Origin: Actinomortierella ambigua
Lineage: Eukaryota; Mortierellomycota; Mortierellomycetes; Mortierellales; Mortierellaceae
DNA: 24,332 nucleotides
Direction: 5' to 3'
Assembly (NCBI GenBank): GCA_016098155.1
Contig: JAAAJB010000398.1
Span: 1 to 24,332 of the forward strand
The notes below the pieces were generated by a model. It worked only from the letters and a program-made list of their open reading frames with translations. It did no database searches and was not told where the DNA came from. The position numbers and the translations under genes were made by a program. Shown here piece after piece: positions 8,569 to 19,996 of the stretch. Position 1 is the first letter of the stretch, and the number at the start of each line of letters is the position of its first letter.

Positions 8569-10586
8569 TTACCAGTCGACCTTGCAAGCGTTGATGGTGG
8601 CGCGATGTTTGGAGCAGTAGCCGTTCTGATCCAGGGCAAAGGCCCAGTTATGCTTGTTGCAGAATAGCGTGTTGCCCACAACCACACCCTAGAGAAAGCA
8701 ACCACGTGCAGGTGAGCGAGAAAGGCGGGAAAGGCACCAAGCAGTAAGAAAGAAGATCAGTATTCCTGGAGTCTAGACAAACAAACAAACAAAAGTACGT
8801 TCATTGTAGAAAATGACCGCTGAATTTGCACCACTCTTCCTACCTTCGATGCAAGATCGACGTGCTTGTGCGGACAGTAACGATCGACCTCGTATGTTTG
8901 TCCATTTCCAGCGGTAACGCGGATACGGTTGCCCATGGGTGTGATCCGACCAGGGCCCGGCAAGTAAGGCGTGGTCATGCCCTTGGCCATTGGAAGTGTT
9001 GCAGGAGATTGTTTGGGTGTCTTGGCCTCATCCTCGGTGTCGGACGACGAGGATGATGACGACGAAGATGAAGATGATGACGAGGAGGATCCGGAGCCGT
9101 CCTTCTTCTTCTTTTTATTGTCATGAATCTGAACCTCGCCCTGCCGTTCCGCTGTAGAGGATTCGGGTGATAAAGATGATTCTGTTGTGGTGACCATGCC
9201 TCCTTCAGCTGATTTGGTTGAATCTGACTCTTTGACGGAGAGTGTGCTCATCTTGGTGGCTAGCTTTTGCCTTTTCTCCATTTTGGCCTTCTTCTTCTTT
9301 TCCTTCTTTTCCTTCTTTCGCTGCTTCTTTTCCTGCTTCATGCGCTCATAATCTAATGCGGATCAAATTGTGGAGAGGAAAAAAAGAAAGGAAAGGAGCG
9401 AAAATTAAGAACGATACACGATTCCTTGATGAGTCGGTTGTTTATTTCGCACCAAGAGAGCTTTAGAGGTATAAAATAAGAGAGCGAATGGGTTGTTGCC
9501 AAGACCAGAGGGTTGGTGTGGCAGTCTTCGTCCTAACCCTCGCGACTTCTTCCATGTAGCCTTTTTTTTTGTCCGAGATTCGAGGCCCTTAGGATTTTGA
9601 CCGCTTACCAGACACAGGGTTAACAGCACGTCGTAACAAGTCTTTGACAATAGGCAGCAGTTGAATCTCCTAATGAGGTAAGGACGACAAATTAAGGGAA
9701 GATAAGAAGGTACAGTGATAAGTATGACCACATGGTCCACGAAAAGTTGGATCTCATAAGCAGAGGACACAAACGCCCTCCTCCTCCCTCATTCCCCCCC
9801 CCTCACTCCTGTTTCTTCCTTCCTTCCTTCCTCGCTTCCTCCTTGTCCACCATGTACGTTACCCGCCAGCTCTCAGGGGAAAGAACGCGGAGATCCTTGA
9901 CGGTGTACAAGCGGTTCTTCTCAAGGATCTCCACATCTTTGTCGACATCACGTGGCGACCATGAGCGCTCCGAGCCAATCTGCTCCAGCAGTGTGGACGC
10001 TTTCTATAAAGCGAAAATTGAGTAGCATCGTCAAAGGGTTAGATTGAAAGAATGAGTATTAAAAAAAAAGTGGCATGAGCAGCTCGGTTGCGTAGCCGAT
10101 AGCGTGTTGTATGAAACAGACAAACAGAAGAGAAACATGCATCATCATAATGCAAACTCGGAATCAAGAACGTACCATCGAGTCTGGGAGATAGTTGTCT
10201 ATCAAAACATGGCCAGATATTATTGATTAGTTCCCTGTTTCTTCAGTGGGGTAAGTGGCGTCGGTACAAAAAAAAAGAGAGCAGCAGCCAAATGTGTCTT
10301 GCAGGGTGAATGTTGTTGTGGCCACAGGCCTGGGTCACACCATACGTGCTTCCCTCCAATATCAGTCCACTCTTTCTTATTCCGCGCAGCCGGGAAAAAA
10401 AAAGGCAGAGTAGGGTGGGGAATCAGACCGTTGAGCTGGCGTAACAAGTCGTTCTATTACAGCCACTGCAAAGAGACAAGCCGGAGAAAAAGAGGAGAGA
10501 CTTGCCTTGTTGACCATCAGCACTGCCAACTGGCTCTGGGCGAGCAGCAAGGTAGGCGGCAAAGAGGGATGAGCCTCCGTCTCCAT
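8569..10586 (-). CDS. Rieske [2Fe-2S] domain protein with SAM-like N-terminus and Lys/Ser-rich linker
   Basis: Seven exons on the minus strand: 10586-10506, 10453-10429, 10198-10176, 10003-9863, 9669-9609, 9352-8844 and 8688-8569. They give 319 residues in one frame. The first intron uses a GC donor (AAG/GCAAGT); the others are GT-AG. Exons 2 and 3 are only 25 and 23 bases. Residues about 44-110 form a helical unit (LYTVKDLRVLSPESWR, then LLPIVKDLLRRAV) that looks like a SAM-type domain. A Lys/Glu stretch follows (about 112-140), then a spacer with a run of about 18 serines near 200-218. The C-terminal Rieske motif is Cys270-Pro-His272, 17 residues, then Cys290-Asn-Lys-His293. This is the CXH...CXXH iron-sulfur ligand set, split between exons 6 and 7. 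There is no signal peptide or transmembrane helix, so it is not the bc1-complex Rieske subunit. The redox partner and role are unknown. Confidence 0.82.
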
Positions 10587-11088
10587 GTTTCTTGCCCATG
10601 ATGTGATGTGTGTGAGTGTTTGTGTCTGAAATGAATGGATTGCCGAAACGTAGTCGTAGTTCGGAGGTACTGTACTGGCTGCAACACACAGAAAAGGTCC
10701 GCCACCCAAACCCTCTCTCCACTTCTCCCAACAAACAAGAGCGAACCAACCAAAATCACTGGGTGTCCATTGGGTGAGGAGACTGTCTCTCTCTGTCCCC
10801 TTTCTACGTCCTGTACTGCTGCTGTTGTACACAACTCATCCCACCCACTCACTCCCTGTCACCTATATGCCCCCCTCCTTTCCTCTCTCTCTCCCTCTCT
10901 TTTTTAGGCACTCCCGTCTTCCCTCCCCATGTGAAATAAATGTGTAGAGAGAACATAATTATAATACTAGAAAAAGGAAAATCAGATAAGGAGATGATGG
11001 TATGCTACAAAGAATGCCAGAAACATGATAAAAAAAAAGAAAGAGAGGGCACTGATCGATCCCCTTTCCCTGTCGGCTCCGTCTACTT
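10587..11088. other. Region between the desaturase 3' end and the Rieske-type gene start
   Basis: It serves as the promoter of the minus-strand Rieske-type gene and the 3' flank of the minus-strand desaturase. Purine/pyrimidine asymmetry is strong around 10870-10920. No gene is supported here, and no AATAAA was found for the desaturase on the minus strand. Confidence 0.4.
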
Positions 11089-12461
11089 CTACTCGTCCTT
11101 CTCCTTGCCGCCATTATCCTTGGGCTTTTCCAGAGCCATGCCCTCGTAGGCATGCTGGTCCTCGCGACGGATCTTGCCTGCCACCTTGCGCGCAGCCTTG
11201 TGGTCCTCAATGCTACGACCCAGACGCGACTGCGGGCCATACCCGGGCTCGGTGATGAACTTCCAGTGCACAAGCAGCCACGAGGTGTGGTACGCCATCG
11301 AATCGTAAAACTCGGGAGCCATGGCGCGGATCTCGGGAAGGCGGGACCACGCAACCTTTGTGACTATTAGGTTTGGAGGTAAAACATTAGGAAACGTTAA
11401 TACAAAAATCGTACGACCATCCCAGAAACACACCAATGCATGGAAAAGGAAGGAGGCAGGGGGGCGAGATAAAACCCAGTCAAACACAACGGAAGAGCAG
11501 AAGAAAAAGCCCAGTTGTATACAGCTGTACACACAGCTGAAAAAAACTTACAGTCGTGGTGCTCCATGTGCAGACCAATGTTCATGTAGGGCTTGTTCAG
11601 GATACCATAGTACGAGTAGGTCTCCTGGCCATCGTCAAAGGTATAGTGCTCCTGGATAAAGTGCGCTGCGCCAGGGTGCAGGCCATAGCCGAACCAGAGC
11701 GACACAAACAGGTAGAGGAGACCACGGAGACCACAAAACTTGGCCACCAGGGCATCGCTGGTCACCGTAAAGATAATGTTGTAGATCTCCCAGGTCGACG
11801 GGCGCTTGCGCATGGCAGCGCCACGGACGACGTACATGACAGGGTAAATGAAGAGCCACAGGAGCTTGAGCGCAGCATTGCCACGAATCATCTTCTTCTC
11901 CCACTCCAGAGGCAGGTCAGGGTCCATACCCGTGACACCCTGGTAGGTGTGGTGCTCAAGATGGTAGCGGCGGAAGGAGGCATAGATGGGCACGGGAATA
12001 CCAATGTTGGCCGCCAGACCGACCAGCTTGTTGAGGAAGACCGTCGGCGCAGCATTGTTGTGGGTGGCCTCGTGGATAAGCACACCGTACAGGGCCGTGA
12101 TCGAGCCACCAACAATGTAGGCAAAGGCCAGGAAACCCCAGAAAGTCTCCGTCCAGACATGGCCAAACAGGTAGGCAAAGTAGACCTGAGCCGCGGCTGC
12201 TGCGATGGTGATCAGGGCGGTGCGGTTGTCATGGCCGTACAGCTTCTCAATCTCGGGATGCTGCTTCAGGATGGCCAGCTTGCGCTTCATGTGCGGCTCA
12301 TCCTGATCGTCCATCGCAATGTCATCATCCTTGCGAGGATCCGACTTTACCCAGTCGCCGAGGTACAGAGGAAAGCGCACATCGGTCGACTTGGGGTCCC
12401 TCTTGGGCAGCTGGTCCTCGTACTTCTCCCGTTGGTGGACGGTGGGTGAGGGGTTGCTCAT
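11089..12461 (-). CDS. Sphingolipid delta(4)-desaturase
   Basis: The enzyme introduces the 4,5-trans double bond into dihydroceramide in the endoplasmic reticulum membrane. Exons on the minus strand are 12461-11552 and 11363-11089; the intron is 188 bases (GTAAGT...TAATAG). The product is 394 residues. The N-terminal family signature PHMKRKLAILKQHPEIEKLYG lies at about 57-76. The three di-iron histidine boxes are HEATH (130-134), HLEHH (167-171) and HMEHH (298-302). Hydrophobic segments lie near 82-100, 108-128, 200-214 and 245-262. The exon junction restores HHDFTKVAWSRLPEIR, the usual DES1 sequence after the third box, which confirms the splice. The first about 55 residues are a polar extension. 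The frame is open further upstream through CT-rich leader sequence, so the ATG at 12461 is preferred. The gene is divergent from the AP-1 mu gene. Confidence 0.95.
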
Positions 12462-12896
12462 GATGTCTCTTTTGAGAGGAGGTTTTTTTTTTTTTCTTCT
12501 CGCCGAAGGAGCTGAGGGTTGGGAGGTGGAGGGAGGGAGAGGGAGAGATGAGAGACGGGGAGGGGGGAAGATGGGAGGAACCAAGGATGATGATGATGAT
12601 GAACGAGAACAAGAAGAAGAAGAAAAAGAAAAAGAAGAGGAGACCACCCACAACAAAAGAAAGGTACCTTATCCAACTCGCTGGGAGCGTGCCTGAACAT
12701 TGGAATTGTGCAGCTGGGTCTCGCAGGAAATACTCTCTTTCCTCTTTTGCCAGTTATTTCCTTCCTTCTTCTCCATCACCATCAGCATCAGGCCCTTTTT
12801 TCATTCTCTACCTTGCTTCACTCTTGACTCTCTCGCCTCGCCTCCCCCTACTACGTCTCCCCCTTACCTCTCTGTGTCCCATAGCTCTGCTTCATC
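12462..12896. promoter_or_regulatory. Divergent promoter region shared by the desaturase and AP-1 mu genes
   Basis: Only 435 bases separate the two start codons, so both promoters must fit here. The left part (about 12480-12660) is almost pure purine on the plus strand, with GAT and GAA triplets, and so gives a pyrimidine-rich leader to the minus-strand gene. The right part (about 12735-12870) is pyrimidine-rich for the plus-strand gene. No TATA box is visible in either direction. Confidence 0.55.
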
Positions 12897-14942
12897 ATGG
12901 CTTCTGCTGTGTCGGCCGTCTTCATCCTTGACCTCAAGGGCAAGGTCCTCATCTCCCGCAACTACCGCGGCGACATTCCCATGAACGCGGTCGAAAAGTT
13001 TCTGCCCCTCGTGCTCGAGGCAGAAGAGGACAGCCAGGCCCCGGCTCCCGTCTTCACCGACAATGGTGTCAACTATCTCTACATCCGACACAACAACCTC
13101 TTCTGTAAGGAACATGCGTCATTTTTGTTTGTCTGCGCGCGTAGAAAAAAAAAAGGACCGCAACCGAAAATCGATCCTGCAGTGTGCAACGTGTCAACGT
13201 GTTCGTGTGTCCTTTATGAAGGAGGAAGAAAAAGGAGTCCAACAGACTAAATCGACCTTTTTTTTATTCCTCGCCTTGAATCACGTCTAGTACTCGCCAT
13301 CACCCGCAAAAACTCCAATGCCACGACAGTGATGCTCTTTTTGCATACAGTCGTCAACGTCTTGACGGAATACTTCAAGGAGCTGGAGGAGGAGTCGATT
13401 CGAGACAACTTTGTCATCATCTACGAGCTGCTGGATGAGATGATGGACTTTGGATACCCACAGACGACAGAGTCAAAGATTCTTCAGGAATACATCACCC
13501 AGGATGCCTATAAGCTCGAGGTCCAGGTCCGACCACCAATGGCCGTGACCAACGCCGTCTCCTGGCGGTCAGAGGGTATCCGGTACCGCAAGAACGAGGT
13601 CTTTTTGGACGTTGTTGAGTCTGTCAACCTCTTGGTATGGAGACACTCTATTCTTTCTCGGGATGGTTGCTCGAGTCTGCAGACAACGTTGTATTGCCAG
13701 GAACTGATCGATCTATGCCTCTTGTTCACAACGGGCGATATAGGTCAACGCCAACGGAAACGTTCTTCGAAGTGAGATTCTGGGTGCCATCAAGATGAAG
13801 GTCTTTTTGTCAGGCATGCCTGAGCTCCGTCTTGGTTTAAACGACAAGGTCATGTTTGAGAGCACCGGTCGCTGTAAGTGAGGGTAATGTCGCATTTTCC
13901 GTATTGTATTGTTTGGCATATACAATCGCGACTAAGAACAAATCCACTTTTTTTTCCCGCTCACTTTAGCTCCTACCAAGGGCAAGTCGATTGAAATGGA
14001 AGATGTCAAGTTCCACCAGTGTGTTCGTCTGTCAAAGTTTGAGAACGACCGAACCATTTCTTTCATTCCTCCTGATGGCGAGTTTGATTTGATGACATAC
14101 CGTCTCAACACCCAAGTCAAGCCCTTGATCTGGGTGGAGGCTCTTGTCGAAAACTACACCGGCAGTCGTATTGAGTATCTGATCCGCGTATGTTGACTAG
14201 CTCCTCTTTGTGTTACGAATTCACAAAGGCAATCGGACGATTATGAGCTGTGGAAGGCTGCTAAACGTTATCAACTATCTTTTTAAATAGGCCAAGGCAC
14301 AGTTCAAACGACGATCGACTGCCAACAATGTCGAGATTCATATTCCAGTCCCAGAGGATGCAGATTCTCCAAAGTTCAGAGTATGTGTACAGTGCTAATC
14401 GGCGGGACCAGCTTCATTCCGCAGTGCTGGTAGTCAGCATAGACTTTCTGTGCAGCTACTAACCTATTCTGCTTTTCATCATTTTTCTTCTCACAGAGCG
14501 GTATTGGATCCGTGCAGTACGTTCCCGAAAAGTCTTGTGTTATTTGGAAGATCAAGCAGTTCCAGGGCGGTAAAGAGTTCTCGATGCGCGCCCACTTTGG
14601 TCTGCCTTCCGTTAAGAGCTGTACGTATTTCTTTTCTTTGGAAAATCGTATACCTTTTCATTCATTCGTCATATAAAAGTATTGAAGTACTAACGCCGAC
14701 TTGTTCCTGGGGCGCCTTTTTCTTTGCTATTATCAGTGGATGACGCGGACAAGCGCCAACCAATGTCGATCAAGTTTGAAATCCCATACTTTACTACTTC
14801 GGGTATCCAAGTCCGCTACCTCAAGATTCAGGAGCGCTCGGGGTATGCGGCTCTTCCATGGGTGCGCTACATCACCCAGAACGGCGACTACCAGATGAGA
14901 ATGCCAGACAGCATCAAGAACTCCAAAATGGCACCCATCTAA
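12897..14942 (+). CDS. AP-1 adaptor complex medium subunit (mu-1)
   Basis: This is the cargo-recognising subunit of the clathrin AP-1 adaptor, acting at the trans-Golgi network and endosomes by binding tyrosine-based YxxPhi sorting signals. Exons are 12897-13104, 13291-13634, 13744-13873, 13970-14187, 14291-14380, 14497-14620 and 14737-14942. All six introns are GT-AG and 96-186 bases. The joined product is 439 residues, typical for the family. The N-terminal longin-like domain (to about 140) has SAVFILDLKGKVLISRNYRG, HNNLFLLAITRKNSNA and YELLDEMMDFGYPQTTES. The linker AVSWRSEGIRYRKNEVFLDV leads to the mu-homology domain with FIPPDGEFDLMTYR. The end, FTTSGIQVRYLKIQERSGY then ALPWVRYITQNGDY, is diagnostic of mu-1 rather than mu-2 or mu-3. 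There is no sign of truncation. Confidence 0.96.
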
Positions 14943-15180
14943 GACCTTTCCCCTTCTTGCCTTATATCCCATGATCCTCTGTCCCTCACTCCTTCTTGTT
15001 CCCGTAAATCGCCCGACAAATGAAATAGTAGACACCTTTTGTTTTTTTTCCCCCATGTCAAACACGCACTTTTATTTTTCAATTTCGAGTGGTGACTAAA
15101 AGGCTGGACTCGGGCTCCATATTGTTCTGCATGAGAATACCTCATCGATTCAGTGATTCCCTGTCAATACTGGAGGCCAA

Positions 15181-15710
15181 ATGTCAAACGAGTTTGAACC
15201 TGCAAACCCTGGTGGTCCTGCACAAGTAAATCAGGTACGCACAGGCTTTGCATATATCCTTTATCGATACGAGCGATACTTCCAACTATCATACACTCGT
15301 CATTCAGTGCCAAGACAGCCTTTCTCTAGTTCTGCGCCTTGGTTCTACAGGACTCGCAACACAGCCGAACCCTAATCATTGTCCACCCGGAAAGTGTCAA
15401 AAACCCCTCAAGTCGACTCTCAATAGGATATCAAAGTAGCCGTGGCGCGCAGGCGTGGACAGCGGTTGACTTGACATCGATTCTCCCGGATTATCGTCAA
15501 GGGAGACTCAATGATAATTGTCGATCTACAGTGCAGGTAGACATCCGAGCGGACACCGAGCCTCCAAGAACTGAATATAGAAAGAACACAAGTCTTCGAG
15601 TTGCCCAATGGCTGACGAAGAGGAACTTTGACTGGGAGACAACACCCAGGTTAAATTTTCACGGGTTGTTTGTTGTCCTTCCACCTTTGAGTTGCATGGT
15701 ATCTATCTGA
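15181..15710 (+). CDS. Hypothetical protein, short spliced gene model
   Basis: The ATG at 15181 opens an 18-codon exon (MSNEFEPANPGGPAQVNQ) ending at 15234 before a strong donor (CAG/GTACGC). An acceptor at 15350 (TTCTACAG) continues the frame with RTLIIVHPESVKNPSSR, AWTAVDLTSILPDYRQG and VAQWLTKRNFDWETTPR, giving 137 residues with the stop at 15710. A second intron (15650-15766, CAG/GTTAAA...CCACAG) is also possible. It would replace the last 20 residues with about 37 others, including CGPCHVP, and end at 15881. I recognise no family, signal peptide or membrane segment. Composition is protein-like and the splice sites are good, but no homology supports it. It lies 238 bases after the AP-1 mu gene on the same strand. 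Confidence 0.4.
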
Positions 15711-16128
15711 TCTTCCTCGGGGCCGTGGAGGATGAAAACACCACAGTTATTTGTGCTCACCCACAGGAGAGAAAGACTGACTAAGGGGACAGGCTGCGGC
15801 CCGTGTCATGTGCCGATGGGTATGAGGTCCACGGCTTACCACAAATCAGGTGAAGAGGCCTTTCCAACCCCACCACACTAAAGCTTTTTTTAAAACAGTT
15901 TGGCTGTGCTGTTTGGCCCTTTTGGATTTCAAGCAAGCAGCAGGCTTGGCTTGTGGGAGGGGCAAAAAAAAAAAAAGAAGAAAACCAGGTACCCTCTTTT
16001 TCCCCCCAAGCAATTTTATTCATCCACCTTCCCTCCCTTCCCCTTCATCAACCCTCTCCCTCTCATTTACCTCGCCTTACGACTCTTTTCATTCTTCATC
16101 GGACCAGCCCACCCTCTAACGCACAAGG

Positions 16129-19100
16129 ATGGATTTACTCGGCTCTCACTTTTCCGAGAGTGCTCGGCGAGCCGCAGGGTCGTTTTTGAGTCCCCTCACC
16201 AATGCCATTGGCGAGCAGCGTCGCCTAGTAGAGTCGCTCAATGCCGTCTCGAAAGTGCGCGTTGAGGAATGCAAGCACATGATGATCTGGAGCAAGTCTC
16301 AGGTATGGCATCGCAATCAGCTTGCTACATCCCCCTTCCGCTCTCTACCCCTGGTGGGAGTATTGAGAAGACTGAATGGACGGGATGACCTTGGTCCTCG
16401 GGAGAGGGGGAGAGAGGGTTTCTTTGAGGGCTGTCCAAAGTGTGCTGACGCGATGTATTCTATTTTTTCCCTCCCCTTTCTTTCTTCAATGCCTCCGCAA
16501 CCAACAGACAGACGATATTGGGGTAAGCAGTAAACAAGACTGGGCCCGAACGAACACCTGTGAGATGACAGACAGTCTAGCCCCCCCCCCCCCCAATGAC
16601 TTGTGAAAACACTGACAACTTGGTTCTCCCACTCCTTCGGCCATCGACAATTTAGGACGTTCTCCTAAAACTCAACTTGCTGATTCGCAAGGTGAGCGAC
16701 TACGAGGTCCGCTTTGGCAATCAATACGAGTCGTTCCGTGAGAAGATCAAGTACCTGCGCACCAAGGATGACTCGCTCTGCGAGATTGGTCGTCGCCAGG
16801 TCGAGCTTCAGCAAAAGATCATCGACTCCTCCAAAAGTCACTTCCGATCAGCCAAGGTCAAGCTCTTCCAGTCGGAGCTCGACAGCATGAAGCGCGAGAG
16901 TGGGCCAACAGCTACAAAGCTGCAGACACTCAAGCGCCAGCTGATCAAAGATGCGTACACTATCCAGCTGAATGCCATCATCGAACTCGGCCGCAAGATG
17001 CAGATTATTGGCGAGCATGGCAAGCAATTGCTTGAGCACATCGATCTTCCTCAAGCCGAAGGGTCATACAGCGGAGGTATGGTCTCGAACGGAACGTGAT
17101 GGAGCATCGTTCGTTTACGAAAGGGAGGAGCGAGAGTGTACCACCGACAAAAAAAATAATTAGCTGACACCATTTCTCCTCCTCCTTGTCAATAGGACTG
17201 AAGACGGAGGACATTTTGCAGTCGGCTCGTTTGACATTGGAGAGGTGGGAGCAGTTCATGCTGGTGGACCCTCAGTCCATCGTCTTCCATGCTCCCGAGT
17301 CGAGCGATGACGAGGAGCTCTCCGAGTTGGAGATTGATGACGATGACATGACCGAGACCGCGTCGATTCGGTCGCACTTAAAGTCCAAACCCACCATCGC
17401 CATTTCCAAGCATTTCGACGAACCAAGCTCACCTGCATCATCAAAGGTGCCAGAGACACCCTCCACCATCAAGAGTCCTGAAACGCCCAAACCAGTCGAG
17501 TCACCGACGTCACCAAAGGTGCCAGATACCCCAGTTACCCCCAAAGCACAGGATTCACCTGCATCACCATTGGCACCCGACACTGCTTCTGAGACTACTT
17601 CTGAGGCATCTCTCAAGGAAGTAGAGACAGACACTGCTGCTGTAGTTACCGCTGCTGCTGTCATTACAGCGACCGCCATTACTACTGCCGATCCTGCTCC
17701 TGATCCTGCCCCTGCTCCTGCTTCTGCTTCTGCCCCTGCCCCTACTCCTGCCCCTACTCCTGCTGTTGTTGATGATGACAAAGGCGACGACGACGATGGT
17801 GATGATGGTAGCGACGATACCGAGTCCGAGTCTTCTGAGGATGAGAAGGAACAGGAGGAGCGTGAGAAGCGACTAAGTGCCGAAATCGATAGCTTCCATT
17901 CGACCACCTCACCCCTTGCACCCAAGCTTACGCTTACGCCTAGCCGACCTGCTGCAGCGCCAAGGCCGGCTCTTCCCCCTCGTGCATCGTCTGATTGGGC
18001 CTCAGAAGCCACAATGGCCTTGGAGGCCGTTGATACGCATGCTATCAGCAAGATCAATGACGACAAGGGCCTGACAGAAGATGAGAAGCTAAGACGCATC
18101 GAGGAACTCGAGATTAAGAAGGCAATGGAGCTCAGTATGATCGAGAACAATCCTCCACGCGATTTCTCGAACGACCTGAATCTTACCGCGGAGGAAATTC
18201 GCTTTATCACAGGCGATGTAGTTCCGAAGCGATCAACGGTCGTCAAGAAGAAGCCTAGAGCACCTATGGTCGTTCCTATCGACCCTGCTGTGGCGAGTGA
18301 GAGTCAGGCTCAAGCCCCACCCAAGCCGCAGAGGAAAATTCCCGAGCCACCCAAGGCGCGAGAGCAGGAAAATGAGGATGAGCAAAAGAAAAAAGACGAA
18401 GAGAAGGAGCAGGAGGCAACATTGACGGCCGCCAAGGTTGCTCCCAAGCCTCGTGTGGTGCGGGCTCCTCAGGTCACGGAAGCCGAGACATTGCCTGTCT
18501 CTCGACAGGGACCCAAGCCTTGGGTACCAAACGAGGATGAAGAGAGCTATGAGACGGCATCGGATGAGGAGGATCGCTCCAACGATGATTCTGACGAATA
18601 CAAGGATGCTGACTCTGCAGACGACGACGAACCACTTCAGAAGAAGACGCAGCAGCAAAAGCAGCCCAAGGTCAAGGAGATCAAGGAGAACAAGCCACCA
18701 GTCCACGTTTATGAAGAGCTTCCTAGCTCAACAGACATTGGCGAGTCTCTTGGCGACGATGGTATCCCGGCATCTGAGATGCACAAAGCTGGATCGTTGG
18801 TTGTACCTAAGGAGGTCCCGTTGGAAAGCATGGGCCCCGACCCTAGCGAGATGCCTCTCGAGAGCATGGGTCCCGATGGTCAGGAACTCGAGGTTCCATA
18901 TGTTCCCATGCCCCGTATCCCTTCCATGTCTCGCGTCCGCAGCAAGAAGATTCGTGAGCGCCAGGAACGCGAGCAGCGCCAGGCGACGCTGCAGATGCAG
19001 ACAGCAGGGGGCGCCTACATTGGCTCGCACGTCTACATGGGATCGCCCGAGTTGCAGTACCTTCAAACTACCTCACCACAGTTTATGCACCAGCAGGTCG

Positions 19101-19996
19101 CCATGGCGTCATCCGGTCAGACGCCGGTCATGCAGTCGTCCCAAGGCTCATTCCCAACGCCTCAAATGGCAAACAACACTGTGGCCACCAGCTATGGCTC
19201 GTACACGCCGCAGACCAAGTACGTACCAGGAAAAGGCAAAAAGGCCAGACCCAACTCGGCGGCATCGACCATCTCGGCGGCATCTTCCCATGCGTTCGCA
19301 GGACCGCTGAATCAGCACCAACAGTACCAACAGTACCAGCAACATCAGCAGCATCAACAATATCAGCAAAACCAGCAATACCAGGCCGATTACCAGCGCC
19401 ATCAACAGCAGCAGCTTCAAGATTTCTTCTACTCGACGGATGTACAGCAAGCGAACGAGCAGACACTGTACCAGAAGCAGTATGAGCAGTATCAACAATA
19501 CCAACAGCAGTTCCAGCAGACCCAACCTCAGCGGACCAACTCGACGGCATCGACGATGACCTACAGTAGCAGCATTAGCATGGGCTCGCCTATGGGATGG
19601 CACCTTCCGGGAGGTGGCGCGCAGGCGCCGTCGATGTTGGACGACGAGATGCAAAAGTACATTGATTCGCTCCGAGGCACTGCTACCAGCCCCAGCAGTG
19701 ATTCAGGTCACCTGCGACGACCAAGCCACGACGGCAGCAGCAGCATCATGGGGTCGTCGACACCACCTTCGCCAGCCATGTCCCATGTCTCCCTTGTTCC
19801 TATCACAGGCACGGTGGTGGGCGGTGGAGCTTCACCAGCCCCATCTCACATCTCGTTGATTCCCGTCGATTCCCCGATCCCAGCGAGCGCTCCGCTGCCG
19901 GCACCTGCGCCCTCTGCCGCAGCAGCTACATCCCGGCCGGGAAGCAGCCAAGGGATGCATCCGGATGATGGCCGATACAAAGTGGAGGTCAAATGA
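16129..19996 (+). CDS. Eisosome PIL1/LSP1-type BAR-domain protein with long disordered C-terminal tail
   Basis: PIL1-family proteins polymerise on the inner face of the plasma membrane to form furrow-like eisosomes. Exons are 16129-16302, 16508-16522, 16656-17076 and 17196-19996, giving 1136 residues. The second exon is only 15 bases and encodes TDDIG; it bridges SKSQ and DVLLKLNLL in the region where yeast Pil1 has LGDISDMLG. The PIL1 domain covers about residues 1-235 and includes DYEVRFGNQYESFREKIKYL, KVKLFQSELDSMKRES, QLNAIIELGRKMQIIGEHGK and SARLTLERWEQFM. Yeast Pil1 is about 340 residues, so about 800 residues here are extra. The tail has Pro-Thr/Ser repeats (VPETP, SPETP, VPDTP; about 278-330), Ala-Pro repeats (about 369-396), acidic stretches, a duplicated PLESMGPD (about 745-765), and a Gln/Tyr-rich block (about 905-980). 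The whole tail is one exon with no transmembrane segment. Confidence 0.9.
16581..16594 (+). repeat. Run of 14 C in intron 2 of the PIL1-type gene
   Basis: The homopolymer lies inside the 133-base intron 16523-16655. It is likely variable in length and prone to read errors, but lies outside coding sequence. Confidence 0.8.

Noticed and set aside
9740..9850. TTCC/CCTC tandem repeat near 9780-9845
   Set aside because: It lies in an intron of the Rieske-type gene and is ordinary pyrimidine-rich microsatellite sequence.
11556..12449. 297-codon plus-strand open frame
   Set aside because: It is the antisense shadow of the desaturase, whose histidine boxes and splice junction are certain.
15181..15212. 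GGTTCAAAC-like tRNA B box on the minus strand
   Set aside because: The flanking bases do not pair to form a T stem and no A box or acceptor stem fits.
17272..18246. 324-codon minus-strand open frame
   Set aside because: It is the antisense shadow of the repetitive Ser/Pro/Glu-rich tail of the PIL1-type protein, and its composition mirrors those repeats.
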